DNA of 64,000 bases from the NCBI GenBank assembly GCA_037176705.1, contig CM073893.1, positions 30,169,182-30,233,181 of the forward strand. The letters run 5' to 3'. A program made the translations under genes and the position numbers. The number at the start of each line of letters is the position of its first letter. Within the stretch, counting starts at the first letter, position 1. The DNA comes from Molossus alvarezi. Lineage: Eukaryota; Chordata; Mammalia; Chiroptera; Molossidae. The notes beneath the pieces were generated by a model that did no database searches, was not told where the DNA came from, and saw only the letters and a program-made list of their open reading frames with translations. Positions 1 to 11,590 of the stretch are shown one piece after another.

Positions 1-1370
1 TTTAATGTCAAAAATAATGATCATTTCTGGGAATTTTATGGCATGGTCATGATGAAGTATTCTTTTAACCATTGCTACATTTAGTTTGCCATAATTTCTT
101 TAGAAGTTGTACATCTCTGCTAAATTGCTTAAATTTGTGCATCTCTGTAAATACGCTTAATTTTTATTTTTATTCTTGTGTGTTATTGCATTATGTTTTT
201 TTTATTTTCTATTTTTCTATTTAAATTGTAGTACACTAAAATTGTGTAATTGAAAATGTCTTTAAGGCAATATTTTTTATGTTTATAACTACAATATTCT
301 TAACTTGTTATAATGAATTACTTAATTCTAGATGCTATATTACTTGTTACATTAAATTTTTCTATTTCTGTTTGTTATATTTGCATTAACTTTGAATATA
401 ATACATATAATTATTCTACTTTTTGTATCTAATAATTATGTTAATGATATTACTACTGATATAATTATTTCTATTAGTTTCACTTCTTTTAAGAGTGCTT
501 TATTTCCTTGTACATAGTGAGGTGTTTTGTTTGTTTGGTTTTGTTTTTGCTAACATGAGCTTATATTCACCAGCTGCCTGAATCACTGCCAGTCCAGAAT
601 CACTCTATTTTAACATCTTTATGAAATATCTTTGTCACCAATGCAGTATGAGCTTGTTGTACAAATTTACCTCACTGCTGGCTTGAGTTTCTGAAATCTC
701 AAGAATGATTGCAAACTACCAGCTACAGCCTAGACCAAAGTACCAAATAGTAAAAATGACCTCCTTAACTAGGGAGTTATTTCTTGGTCAGCCATACCCA
801 AAATGTATAGCCTTTTGTGACCAGCTATATGGGGGAAAGACACTCTGTCTTAAGTGTCTCTTTATTTTGTTCTTTTATTTTCATCATTTCTTGTACTCAT
901 GAGGAATGAAAACTGAATTTCATGTCCAATTTTAATACCAGCACATGGATCTAGATTGAAATCCAGATACAAGTCTTAGACCTAAAACTTATTCTTGCCT
1001 CACCTTTACTTAGTGTTCTGTTTTGAGAAACATTTTTTCCTATAGTTCATCGGTACATACACATTTTTTTCACTTTTTAAAATTAGAATGTCAATTATCA
1101 ATATATCTAATCAGATATATGACACAGTCTGAGAGAATACCTGTCAAATTGTGGGATATATGAGTAGGAACCTCTGTGATTGCAAACCACATAGCTTACA
1201 CAGAAATATTTTGGCTGACTAAGCTCTCGATATTATCAAGCAATGCAGTCTTGCAGAAATTTTTGGAAAATTGATACATTTTTTATGACTTTTAATCACT
1301 TGAATCTGCAAGCATGAAAACCCACTTTAATAACCCAGAATGATCGCTTTACTTCAAATCTTTAACTTAC
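1..1370. other. AT-rich stretch, no gene seen
   Basis: Both strands were read. All frames are short and broken by stops, and there is no recognisable repeat, RNA gene or promoter. The 65-codon frame at 705-902 has no family resemblance and is taken as chance. Confidence 0.6.
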
Positions 1371-1374
1371 ATTT

Positions 1375-1470
1375 TTAAAGGCCCCTTCTTCCAAATAGGG
1401 TCATTTTCACAGGTCTCAATGGTTAGGGAGGGGACATATCTGTGGGCAGCCCCCTTCTACCCATTACGGA
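1375..1470 (+). repeat. possible tail of an ancient mammalian interspersed repeat
   Basis: The words TTCCAAATAGGGTCATTTTC and, a little later, GGTTAGGGAGGGGACATATC resemble the closing part of an old mammal-wide repeat that reads 'aaataaggtcacatt...gggggttaggacttcaacatat'. The match is short and decayed, so the family is left open. Confidence 0.3.
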
Positions 1471-1474
1471 TGGG

Positions 1475-3420
1475 TAGGCCTACGACTGCATACATTGGCA
1501 GACAGGATCTCGGATTTAATTTTTTTGTACAGATTTTGTACCAATCTTTCAATTTCCAGTGTGGCACCAAATCCTTGCTTTCAGATACACTTTGTTCTTT
1601 TCATTCCTGAGCATATTCTGGGCTCTGGGCCATACATTGTGGAATATTGTGTTTTGTCACTGCAGTCATGCTTCTCATGTACTTCTGATGTGATAATTAG
1701 TTATCCACTTACCCTGCTCTCCAGAATATATTCCACTTCTGTCAGCTGTTGTCCCTTTTTCTGATCTCCTTGTCATTGTACTAAATGACTCATAAACATC
1801 TTTGTACGAGAATTTTAAGAAAGGTTTACCAGGGAGATAGAGAAGTAGGATTTATGTATATTGTATTTTTCATGTTTAACTAGCATTACAACATGTATTA
1901 TAAAATCATAAACATATAATAATGACTTTCTTCATAATATTGTCTTGGTTTTTTAAGTTTCAAAGGCAGAAAAAGAACATTTCAATTTTCAGGTTATATT
2001 TGAAACATAGAAGCAATGGTATATAATATTTTATTGTCCATTTATTAGTGAAGTACCACAAGGTGATTTTTTTTGGTTAATTATTATCAACAGACACTAA
2101 ATTCTTTATAGCATATAATAGTCTTGTAAAGAGCATGAGTGACCTTCCACTAAAGCTGTTTTTTTTTTGTTTTTTTTTTTGTTCTCTGAATACATTTGGC
2201 AAATTTACTGTTTCATAAATCAGCAAGCTTTGACCCTGCAAGTAAAATAATTAAGAGAGGGATTGTACAAATCACCATTCATAATTAATGTTTTCTGAAA
2301 ACCAAGTACATCTAAAAATATTTGTCAGTCCAAATCCACCTAATGCATTTATATGAGTATCTTAGGTTATATATACTGTCTCCTAATTCACCGCATTGAT
2401 GTTCATTTGTTTTCTGAAGCACATTAACAGTTGAAAATGACCCATCAATCTACCATTTAATAGTTGCTCTTATGCGGTCAACATATTTACCAAAACAAAC
2501 AGTCTGCAATTCTATTAAACTAGCTAACTAAATAACAGCACCCCAAAACCAAATATAATAAAACAAAAATTAATAGAACCGGTTAAAAGACTAAAATTAC
2601 TTATAGAATTTGTAGCCGACTAGTGACCAGGAAATATGTATATTGATCCCTGCTCATGTGATATTGACCTAGTCAGTCCACCTTCTGCGTTTCATTCTCT
2701 TTATTTCTAAGAGAAGAGCAGTTGCTTTCCATTTTATATCAGTATCTGGAATATGATGCACATTCGTTTTTTTGTTTTTTTTTAATGAACACAATGCTGG
2801 ATGGAAGGATTAAATTATAAATAAGTGAAAGAATAAAATATACATTTTAAAGTTTTACTGAGAATCCAAAAGCCATGAAGTGTAGTTTTTGCTAGAGTTT
2901 GGACTTCCAAAATGGCAATAATTTTGTGATAGCTAGGAGAACATTTGTTAAATATAAATAAGTGATATTTATTTATCCTTAAAACGGGGGAAACAGTAAG
3001 GACCAGCTACCTCTTCTCTTCCGTATCTGTTGATTTATTTAGCAATGAACTAGAGCAGAGAATCAGAAAAAGACTGGGGGAAAAACCGAGGACACAATCT
3101 TCTGTTTGGCTGTAAACCAAGTAGTCTCTCTATCCCGTGTTTTTGGTTATTCTATTTTACATTCTTGGAATTCGTTATACTCTGGATAAACGGCACATTA
3201 TGTGGCATAGTTTACCTGAGAATTGAATCATGCTCTTGGAATTTCCAATTCTGTACTATGAATTTCACTTTAACTTGTGTATAAGAAAACATTTACTTTG
3301 CTTGTGACATCCTTTGTACACAAATGCCCACTAACAAAATATACTTAACATTGTAACAAATACACTCACTACAGGAAAAAAACCTCTGGCCAACTATAGT
3401 TTTGTTAAATAATTTATTTG
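1475..3420. other. AT-rich stretch, no gene seen
   Basis: No supported gene or repeat family. A T-rich run lies near 2159-2180. Reading frames such as 1495-1764 have no protein-family character. Confidence 0.55.
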
Positions 3421-3421
3421 A

Positions 3422-3515
3422 TACTTTTTAAAAAATTATTGTTGACACTAATACAAATGCCTCCCTCTTTACCTCCTCTTTGCCCACAACCACCCAGCCC
3501 TCACCCTCCTCCCCT
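3422..3515 (-). repeat. possible L1-type 3' UTR scrap, antisense
   Basis: The stretch starts with AAAAAATTATTGTTGACACT and runs into pyrimidine-rich DNA (CCTCCTCTTTGCCCACAACC). That is how the reverse complement of some mammalian LINE 3' UTRs reads. No coding part is attached and no target duplication was found. Confidence 0.3.
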
Positions 3516-3934
3516 ATATAATTTTAGGGTAAACAGGATAAGACTTGCAAAACTATACAATTTATATAATAAAAATATAAGCTGGTATAATAAATGAGTC
3601 CTAAACATAAATTTTAATAATTGAATAAGACATATTATCAATGAAAAATAGTATACAAAAATATACTTAATATGTAAAACTCCAAAAAAGTTATGTACAT
3701 TGATTGTTTTTACAGAACTTGCAATTGCATTGGACAACTTTAAAAATAAAAATAAACCTAAACTAAATTTACATATTTAGATTATAGTAGTTTGATATTC
3801 AAACAACAGAAGTTCAAATAACAGAAATTAAATGATAGTTTATTTCAAATATTGACATGCTGTAAATGGTGCTTTAAATTTATATTAAATTTTGTATTCA
3901 AAATTCTTATTTGTTCATGTAAATATTAATTTAA

Positions 3935-4135
3935 AAACTATCTATTGGATACCCATGTTGTGTCAAACAATGTTCCAAACACTTTTATACATCACTTCCA
4001 TCTCATTAGCTTTAAAATAAGTTACTATAAGGTAGTAACAGCTAATACCCTTAATTTGTATCTAACAGGATTTTGTACCAAAAGGTGATATATCTGGCTT
4101 AAGTTTACATAGAAATACACAAATATTGAAGTACC
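3935..4135 (-). repeat. MIR-like SINE remnant, antisense
   Basis: The reading order is a decayed version of a reversed MIR. It has a 'tgtgtcaaacaatgttccaaacac' type word, then 'catctcattagcttt', then a 'ggtagtaacag' word where MIR has 'ggtagg-actat'. The order of these landmarks supports the call, but similarity is low. Confidence 0.4.
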
Positions 4136-4604
4136 TTATTCTTTTATTCTTACCCAAAACTATCCCATACCATCTTAGTAACTGTCATTATTATAAGTAG
4201 TCATGCCAAGGAGTTATGTGATAAATATTTAAGTTGTTATAACTCTCAGAGTGCAGATATTCAAATCTGTACACTTTAGATGGTGCAATTTAGGCTCTAT
4301 GTCAAAGGAAAATATAAGTGAAAGGAATTAATTTTATTTTCTTTAAATAATATGAAAATAACTTGCTAAATTATCAAAACACAATTTTGTTCCTAATTAT
4401 AGTCCTTACTAAAGACAGTACATTCTAAATTGGACTTTGTGTTTTGAACATTTTTGATATAACATTCTGAAATTTCCTAACTGTTTGTGAACCACATTTG
4501 AAAAAAGAACCTTTCATAAAAATCTATAAGATGACTAGCATATATAATGAACTATGAACTATCTTTGACATAGAGACATCACTTACTCTCTACTTCAAGT
4601 AACA

Positions 4605-4682
4605 TCTGTATCTATATCTGCATATCATCCATATCTATGTCTATATCACATATATATATCATCTATCTATATCTATATACAG
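4605..4682. repeat. degenerate TATC/TATATC simple repeat
   Basis: Tandem TATCTATATC, CATATC and ATATAT units with many substitutions. This is an old tetra- and hexanucleotide repeat. Confidence 0.75.
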
Positions 4683-4714
4683 GTGATACCATCGTAATTA
4701 ACTAGCCATTAATA

Positions 4715-5205
4715 ATAGGAAATGTGTGAAGGGAATACCAGGCACTATAGGCATGTTCCCTGCAAAGCACTGGGAGAGGGAGCCAACAATGGGAAGATAA
4801 ACACATGCCCAGTAAAGTGTGTGTGGGGGGTTAATGAAGGGGCTTGCTGTAAATCACACCTGGGGACAGAGATGGTTGGCCAAAATGACATGCTCACTGC
4901 AAGCCCTTGAAGATTTGGGATACTTAATTCCTTAAACAAGGAAACTCACTCTCTCGTGCTATCTTGGCTCTCTTGGAACTCGTGTGACTCTCTGCTTGTG
5001 GGGTCTTTTGCTCTTGCTTCCCTGCATTTGCTCAGATACCCATGTGAACCCCACATACAATGGACAAATGGATTGTAACTAGTCTTATGTTGAGCTGAAG
5101 CAGGTTTCAACAGGGAAAGGAAACTCTGGGCACTGGCTCTGAATTTAGCTCTACTGAAGCCTCAGCTACACTTCTATGGCTGGACTAAGGGAAATAGGAC
5201 TTTGG
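4715..5205. other. unidentified moderately GC-richer segment
   Basis: This block has clearly more G and C than its surroundings and a mixed, LTR-like texture, but it shows no TG...CA ends, no convincing poly(A) signal and no duplication. Overlapping frames on both strands (4722-4910 plus, 4745-4939 minus) do not look like proteins. It may be an old LTR or DNA-transposon fragment; the family was not recognised. Confidence 0.25.
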
Positions 5206-5438
5206 AAACACAGGGGTACAATTCCATGAAAATAAACATTTCTATCATATCTCATCCTCACATGGCGGTCTCTGGAAATGCTTATTCCAACAGTACTGCA
5301 GGAACCCCACTCCCCACTAGCAACAGGAAAAGACGAGGCCTGTTTTTCTCTGATAACACAAGTAGAGAGATAATTATAGTTTTGGTTTCTTATTTCTTTT
5401 TAAAAATATCCCTTAGGCTCAGCAACAGAGAAAACATG

Positions 5439-5473
5439 CATTACTTGAAAATAATATAGAATTTCAAGTAATG
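5439..5473. repeat. perfect 12-bp inverted repeat (hairpin)
   Basis: CATTACTTGAAA at 5439-5450 and its exact reverse complement TTTCAAGTAATG at 5462-5473 are separated by 11 AT-rich bases. It could form a stem-loop. No gene end is nearby, so a terminator role is not suggested. Confidence 0.8.
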
Positions 5474-5479
5474 AAACAT

Positions 5480-6630
5480 TTCAGCTTTTTAACACCAATA
5501 TGAACTTAACAATGAACACAGTGGAGTGAATGCCAAAGATCGTCTATGAACTTCATACACTTCTGGTGGATCTCCCAATTATTTACCATGTTTCCTCTTG
5601 GACCCTGTGAATCTATTCTGTCAAATACATCACTATTGGAAGCTTAAATTTTTTAGTCCATAAGTTCCTAATTATTCTTTGTTCTTCAGTGATCGCACTC
5701 AGGTTGGGTTTGTCAGTCCTTAGGTTCACCTATTTGCAACAAAGTTGTGTGTTTTCTTGTTTGCTACTGCCATATGTTGCTACAGAATGTTTTATTAGAT
5801 GGTGTACATGCCCAGACACAGCACATAGTCTCACTCTTTATCCTCAGCCAGCTTTCTTCAAACATAATTTATTTCAAAATGATTTAAAAAAATCTCAGAA
5901 TATTTGGACTCCCAGTAGACTAGTGCACTGGTTCTATAAGCATGGAAAATCATCTCATTTTAAATGAAACTTGCAAGTAAAATATACCATTATGGAGAGT
6001 GACATTAACTTTACTGATTCATTTAGTATTATCTTTCTATCCCTATATTTCATGTTTCTAACTTAATGGTTTAGATTTTACAGTTTCTCCCAGTAACAGG
6101 AAACAATGTAATAATTGTGTTCGACAAGTAGCTAGTTATTAATATAAGGAAGAAGGCAAAAGGAAAATAAATAATAAGCTTAATAAACTAGGAAGCTAAA
6201 GCAGGTAACAGGGAAGCATTTTATCTAGTTTTCTGGGACACTATAGTGTAAATAGACTCATTCACACACTCCAGGGGACTGCTGAGGAAGAGACCTAATC
6301 CTCAGAACAGACAAGAGAACCTCCCTTGGAGTGCTGCAGACCAGCTACTGAATTACCAGAGGAGGGAGGAGAGGAAATTCCTCTGCAAGGCACATGCATG
6401 GTAGAAGAAAGATGATGTAAGTGAACTTTTGGACATGCTCAGCGAGAGCCAGCATGATGACTTAGAAGGGCAGAGCCTAGCCTAGGAAACACTGGATAGG
6501 TAATTGGACTGAGCAGAGGGCATGGAACCCCAATAGAATTTGCTGGGAGGAGGGCCCTACTCAGGCCCGGGAAAAGTCAGAAATTTAAGTTGGATAGTTT
6601 GAATGGTGTTTTGTTCTTTATGTGAATCAA
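5480..6630. other. no gene seen
   Basis: AT-rich to about 6240, then a GC-richer block (about 6260-6580) of unknown origin without LTR ends or coding character. The 92-codon frame at 5689-5967 shows no motif. Confidence 0.5.
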
Positions 6631-6633
6631 AAA

Positions 6634-6684
<51 letters not shown>

Positions 6685-6693
6685 GAGAGAGAG
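6634..6693. repeat. compound (TA)n(CA)n(TA)n(GA)n microsatellite
   Basis: A run of TA, about 15 CA units, TA again, then GA. The minus-strand frame across it gives a run of Cys-Val typical of CA repeats and is not a gene. Confidence 0.95.
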
Positions 6694-6898
6694 TTAACAA
6701 AAGCCTCGAGACAGTGCTTTTAGAGCCTGCCCACCCTCTATGTCCCCAAAGGTGTATTAATTCCCTTAAATAAAAATAAAATCTTGATCTTGCTGTCACG
6801 TTTAAAATTCTCCACATGTGTGCCTTTGAAATTCTTTTCACATGAAACACTGAAAGAACTCACTTTCACCAGTAACAATTGTACCTTTAAAATAAATT

Positions 6899-7108
6899 CC
6901 TAGTCCAGCTGGTGTGGCTCAGTGGTTGAGCGTCGACCCATGCACCCAGAGGTTCAATTCCTGGTCAGGGCATGTGCCCAGGTTGTGGGCCCGATCCCCA
7001 GTGGGGGGCATGCAGGAGGCGGCCAATCGATGTTCTCTCTCATCGATGTTTCTATCTCTTCCTCTCACTTCCTCTCTCTCTAAAATCAATAAAGGGAAAA
7101 AAAATTAA
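6899..7108 (+). mobile_element. VES-type tRNA-derived SINE, tail form A
   Basis: The head carries an A box (GTGGCTCAGTGGTTGAGCGT) and a B box (GAGGTTCAATTCCTGGTCAG). The body reads CATGTGCCCAGGTTGTGGGC and then CATCGATGTTTCTATCTCTT, and the tail has TAAAATCAATAAA and A-rich DNA. AAAATAAATT occurs directly before (6889-6898) and after (7108-7117) the element, which is its target-site duplication. Such SINEs are copied from a polymerase III transcript by L1 enzymes. The 64-codon frame inside it is not a gene. Confidence 0.93.
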
Positions 7109-7342
7109 AAATAAATTTCTGATATACTCAGACTATAATTAAGACTATAATTATTTTCACTAGCTTTAACTGGTTATAAAAAAAATTGAAAATTTTAAAA
7201 ATAAAAAATAAGATAGAACAGAAAGAAACAGGAATCTCTCCCATCATCGTAATCATATAGCATTTTGAAAGGGGTAGGAGAGAATAGAATAATAGGAAAC
7301 TAGTCATAGAGGGACACTAGTCGTAGTTATAAGAAATAAAAA

Positions 7343-7780
7343 TGTTAATCATCCTTGCTTTGTTAATCGTGATTAAAGAAAAGCCCGTTCTGATTTGGTT
7401 GAGAGTTGTACACCTTGGGAGTTTACCTCAGGAATGCTGTCCATTCTCCTAATCTGTGAACAAGCAGGAACTGCCTGACATCACGGAACGATGAAAGACT
7501 CTGAAGCATTGAAACCCCGGAGGCACACACTTTTCAATCCCTGGCCCACATTCTTCCCCTGGTTGTAATTACCTGTAACAACTTTACCTTTTTGTTTTTT
7601 TGGCCTTCCTGTCCTTTCTCATGTACTCTTGTTCTACCCAATGTAAGTGACCAGCTACCGAGGGGGGCAGAGCCAATTTCACAGGATGACCTTGCTGCTC
7701 TTCACACTGCCGGCAGCATTGGAATAAACACTCACGTACAATTCAACCTTGTCTCTGCTTAACTGGCTCAAGGTGTGACA
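7343..7780 (+). mobile_element. LTR-like segment (candidate solo ERV LTR)
   Basis: GC-richer than its flanks, starting TGTTAATC and ending GGTGTGACA. A poly(A) signal AATAAA lies at 7723-7728, followed by a T-rich, CTCTGCTT-containing stretch like the R-U5 part of gammaretroviral LTRs. No 4- to 6-bp duplication was found at these ends, so the limits are provisional. An unidentified non-LTR element with the same texture cannot be excluded. Confidence 0.4.
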
Positions 7781-7784
7781 GGCA

Positions 7785-8120
7785 CCCTGACTCATTCATT
7801 GTCCAGTTTCCATCATACAGTTGAGTTTGTCCTCTGCAACTTATGGAGTATAAATATACAAATACTGACACTGTCCCAAAACTTCTACTAATAACTTGAG
7901 GGCGTTTTATTGGGGAAAATTACGTCCCCTTGTGATGCTTCCTTCTTATCATAGGAAGGTAAATAAAAGTAACTCCTAATCACTTCTCTCCTTTACTGAT
8001 TCTATCCCAGGGAAGGTGAACTGTTTGGTACTTAGGCAAAGGGACAGAGAACATGTATAACCCAGGTCCTTCTTCTGTCTTCTTGAGAGCACTAGTGGCC
8101 ATCAAGGATAATGTTATAAT
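7785..8120. other. no gene seen
   Basis: Mixed-composition DNA between two LTR-like segments. No frame, RNA gene or repeat family recognised. Confidence 0.4.
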
Positions 8121-8121
8121 A

Positions 8122-8696
8122 TGTCAGCAAGATAACCAGAGATGCACAGCCAAACTGTAAAGGAGCGCTTTATTCTTGCCAGCAGGCTGCAGAGGGCATA
8201 ATCTCCCCTCATATCAGCAGCCACAATCCAATTCCTCTTGCTCATCTGATTTTAAAGACAGAAGCCCCATCCTCCCCTCCCCCTCCCGAGGACTGGTACA
8301 ATAGTGGGCATGATAGCAATTACAGAAGTCAAAATTAGCATTATGCACCAGACTCACAAATACCTGCAAATGCCTCCCAATAGGTGGGGCAACTATAATT
8401 CTAGGCAAAATTCCTTTACTTTTAGGGGTAATTAACCTATTATTGGAAAAATATTGAGGAAGGTCCATTGATGATAAAAATTTAGTTATTTAGTCGCCTT
8501 AGCCAAGAGGCCTACATAAGAATAGAATCTAGTCCCCTTAGGCTCAGGGCCCAGGTCAGTAAGAACTTGGTTTGCCCATGATGAGATAATTAGCTGGCAT
8601 GCACTCCAGTGGTGCCTGTGATCAGCGGCTGGGCCACCCATGTCAGATACTTGAAAAACAGGCCTACACAGCCACCACACCAAGCTACGCCTGACA
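8122..8696 (-). mobile_element. candidate solo LTR on the minus strand
   Basis: The segment is bounded by TGTCAG (8122-8127) and CTGACA (8691-8696), a perfect 6-bp inverted terminus as in retroviral LTRs. On the minus strand a poly(A) signal lies about 50 bp before the end (TTTATT on the plus strand at about 8168-8173), which fits a short U5. The flanking tetramers are AATA and ACTA, a possible duplication with one mismatch. Frames inside it (8214-8468 and 8486-8683, minus) have no known protein features. Confidence 0.5.
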
Positions 8697-8699
8697 ACT

Positions 8700-9330
8700 A
8701 CCTGCGAGTAATTCCTCTACTAGTATATCATATATTTTTGTCTCCTCAAGTACATGGCACCCACCATTTTCCCTTTTCCTCTTCATTTTGAAAAATCTCT
8801 ACTAGGTTATTCTCATCGGAGTTCACAAATGCCGGTGTCTCTCTGTGACACGCATATAAAAATGTGCCTTTCCACCTCACCTCTACTTTCCCCTCCAGCT
8901 CTACCTTTCTTCCTTTGATGACAAAAGTTTCTAGATTTTTTGTTTCCAGTTCTCTTCTTCACATTATTTAATGAATCTATTTAAATCAGGTTTGTTCAAA
9001 ATACCACTCCAACATGTCAAAATCACCTGGGATTACTATTTTGATAAACGCTGTTGTTAGTTTACGACCTTCAGAGATTACTTTGTCTTCTGGAAGGACT
9101 TCTTTGAACTGATTTGCAGAACACTCCCCTCGCTTTCTTCTCCTTCACCACTCACTCCCTACTCTCCTTTACGGAAATAAAGAAAAACATATGGGACCTG
9201 AACTTCCCATGAACTTTGATATTCTGTCTCTATACTCACAGCCTTCAGAATTTTATCCAGTTTTATCACTTTAAATATCAAGCATATAGGGAAGACTACA
9301 AATATTCTTCCATTTCTGGCAGTACTTGCT
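8700..9330. other. no gene seen; possible weak hAT scrap
   Basis: At about 9000-9050 the words AACATGTCAAAATCACCTGG recall the 'catcacctggga' part of MER5-type hAT elements, but the match is too short to call. The rest shows nothing. Confidence 0.35.
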
Positions 9331-9334
9331 TTAA

Positions 9335-9895
9335 AGCCTACTTCCCACTCTAGGTCCCTAACCCTGAGGGATATGCAGCTCTGTGGAAGAAAAGATATGA
9401 CCAATGTCAAGAAAACCCCCTTTAAAGCATATATAGTGAAGACGAGTAGGGGAGGAAGGAAGGAAGGAAAAAAGAAAAGGAAGGAAGGAATGAGGGAGGG
9501 AAGGAGGGAAGGAGGGAAGGAGGGAAGGAGGGAAGGAAGGAAGGAAGGAAGGAAGGAAGGAAGGAAGGAAGGAAGGAAGGAAGGAAGGAAGGAAACTGGG
9601 TATTGGTGGGGTGGGGAGGAAGTGAAAAAATATTTATAATATAATTCGACACATGTGCAAATCTAAAATCTATAAGAATTTATATAACAAAAGCATTAAA
9701 ACGCCATCGATTAACTTTTTTACTCCTATAACAGGTTCTAAATTAACTTTAACATTTGCTAAAATGTACCAATTGCCAAATATTAATGGATTTAATCAAT
9801 AATGATGTTCAAATTGCAGTTATACCTGAGGTTCTCACTAAATTTTAACATGAAATCCCCCATAAATGTGACCATAACTAAATATAAAATAGAGA
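9335..9895 (-). repeat. left arm of a large inverted repeat
   Basis: Read on the minus strand, this arm matches 11120-11590 read on the plus strand, in the same order over several hundred bases. Shared landmarks include the TTTAAAGGxGGTTTTCTTGA word, CATATCTTTTCTTCxACAGA, a GGAA/TTCC tract, the CCxATAACAGGTTCTAA word and ATTAATGGATTTAATCAATA. The best 100 bp are about 85-90 percent identical by eye. Weak similarity may go on beyond 9335 towards 9160. The arm contains an expanded (GGAA)n run. The family is not recognised; it could be an inverted duplication or the long inverted ends of an old element. Confidence 0.8.
9449..9595. repeat. (GGAA)n purine microsatellite
   Basis: About 147 bp made almost wholly of GGAA and GGGA units, all purine on the plus strand. 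The frames that cross it (Lys-Glu-Gly-Arg repeats on plus, Ser-Phe-Leu-Pro repeats on minus) are products of the repeat. Confidence 0.97.
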
Positions 9896-11119
9896 CAAAA
9901 TAGTAGTGCTTCACTTTAAAGCCTCATCTCAATTTCCTATGGTCTGTACCTAAATGTTGTCCTAAAATATCCCATAGTAAACATAATAATTCTCACAAAA
10001 TGAATAATAAATTAAAATTAAATTAAATCTTTGGCACTTATAAATTGCTTGATAATATGGGACCCACAAATGTCCAATTAAAATAGTTAATGTGGCCCAG
10101 TATAAGTTAAAACAGGGCTTCAAGGATTAAAACTTTTTAAAAAAGTATTCATTAATAAATGGGTGATTATACCCACAGCTTTTTCATTTGACAACCTGAT
10201 TTTGCTTGTTCTTCAGCCTGGGGAAAATGATGCCTCACAGTGAATTGATGCAACCTTCATGCAGTTTTCCTTCCGTGATGTCCCACATACCCAGTACCCC
10301 ATTTTATTAAAATTACTAACATCCATTCAGCATCAATTAAATATTTTGCTATTGTAAATTTGACTAATGTGTTCTATTCGGTACCTATTTCAAGAGGCTT
10401 TCAAATAGTTTGCCTTAACCTCCAAAGGGACACACTACACTTTTATTACACTACCCCTGGACTATGGCCACAGCTTTGCTGTCACATACTCACTACGCAC
10501 ACAAGATCTTAAATGCCTCTACTTTTTTAGGAACATAGGTGTGACAGCATCCTACTATGATAAAATTACTTTAATACCTTCATTAAGGACACACAAGTTT
10601 AACATTTATTTTAGTCTTTTGAGGTTTCTGAAGGCAACATATTCCTCATTTACACAGTTCACTTACTTTCACTATTTACACATCAGCCTGGCTTAAATGG
10701 GGCCCCCTCAGCAAGACTCTAGACTATGTCCAAATTATATTCAACATGTACTCCCTCCCATTAAGTGCCTCCATAGACTTCAGTAAGGGCTTTTGAAACA
10801 TCTTCTCCTGAGCCTGGAATTGCTGGACCACCAATAAGGGTCATAAGTTGCCTATGGGTTTTTAATGCAAATAACTACCCTTCTTGGCTATGTGCTATAC
10901 ATTATTAAAATAAAAATTGCTGGCCACATACTGAATTTCCCCATAAATGGAAGCTCTCACTGATCTGGGATTTGTGACCTTTAGTACCTAACTTTCCATT
11001 TTGCCTTGGGTCATGAAAGTAACACCCCACAAATCTGGCATGGCTCAACACATCTTCAGTACAGAATGGGGTCAATTCTGGGCCCTCTCGTATATTCCAA
11101 CAATAGTTAGGAGTGGCCT
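9896..11119. other. spacer between the inverted arms
   Basis: Unidentified 1.2-kb sequence. The part from about 10680 to 11119 has fewer stops and more coding-like codon texture in one plus-strand frame (residues such as SSPEPGIAGPP and then NAWLN-like stretches), but several stops interrupt it. No poly(A) tail, LTR end or known domain was recognised. It may be the decayed remainder of whatever element or gene the right arm belongs to. Confidence 0.35.
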
Positions 11120-11590
11120 CCCCTATTTATATATTTAGTTATGGTAAAGTTTATGGAGGGTTTCTTGTTAAAATTTTGTGAGATACTCAGATATAACTAT
11201 AATTTGAATGTCACTATTGATTAAATCCATTAATATTTGCCAATTGTTACATTTTAGCAAATATTCAAGTTAAGTTAGAACCTGTTATAGAGGTGAAAAA
11301 GCTAATTGATAGTGTTTTATTTTTTGTTAAAATCTTTTAGTGGATTTTGGATTTGCAAAGTGTCAAATTATCGAACTTGTTTTTTATTTTATATTTATAT
11401 ATATATTTTTTACTTCCTCCCCACCCCCACCCATACCCAGTTTTGTTCGTTTGTTCCTTCCTTCCTTCCTCCCCTTTTTGTCTTAACTATGTATGCTTTA
11501 AAGGAGGTTTTCTTGACATTGGCCATATCTTTTCTTCTACAGAGCTGCATATCAGTCAGGGTTAGGAACCTGGAGCGGGAAGTTGGACTT
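11120..11590 (+). repeat. right arm of a large inverted repeat
   Basis: Inverted partner of 9335-9895. It keeps only three TTCC units where the left arm has an expanded GGAA run. TTTTCTTCTACAG at 11530-11542 has the form of a 3' splice site (pyrimidine tract plus AG). The partner has the same word with one change. Downstream lies an uninterrupted frame (11566-11949). Confidence 0.8.

Noticed and set aside
6914..7108. tRNA gene inside SINE heads (also at 33.05, 36.13, 41.2, 50.07 and 55.6 kb)
   Set aside because: A and B boxes are present, but the cloverleaf is not kept and SINE body and tail follow directly.
9373..9652. 88- and 76-codon frames on opposite strands
   Set aside because: Both are translations of the GGAA microsatellite (Lys-Glu-Gly-Arg and Ser-Phe-Leu-Pro repeats).
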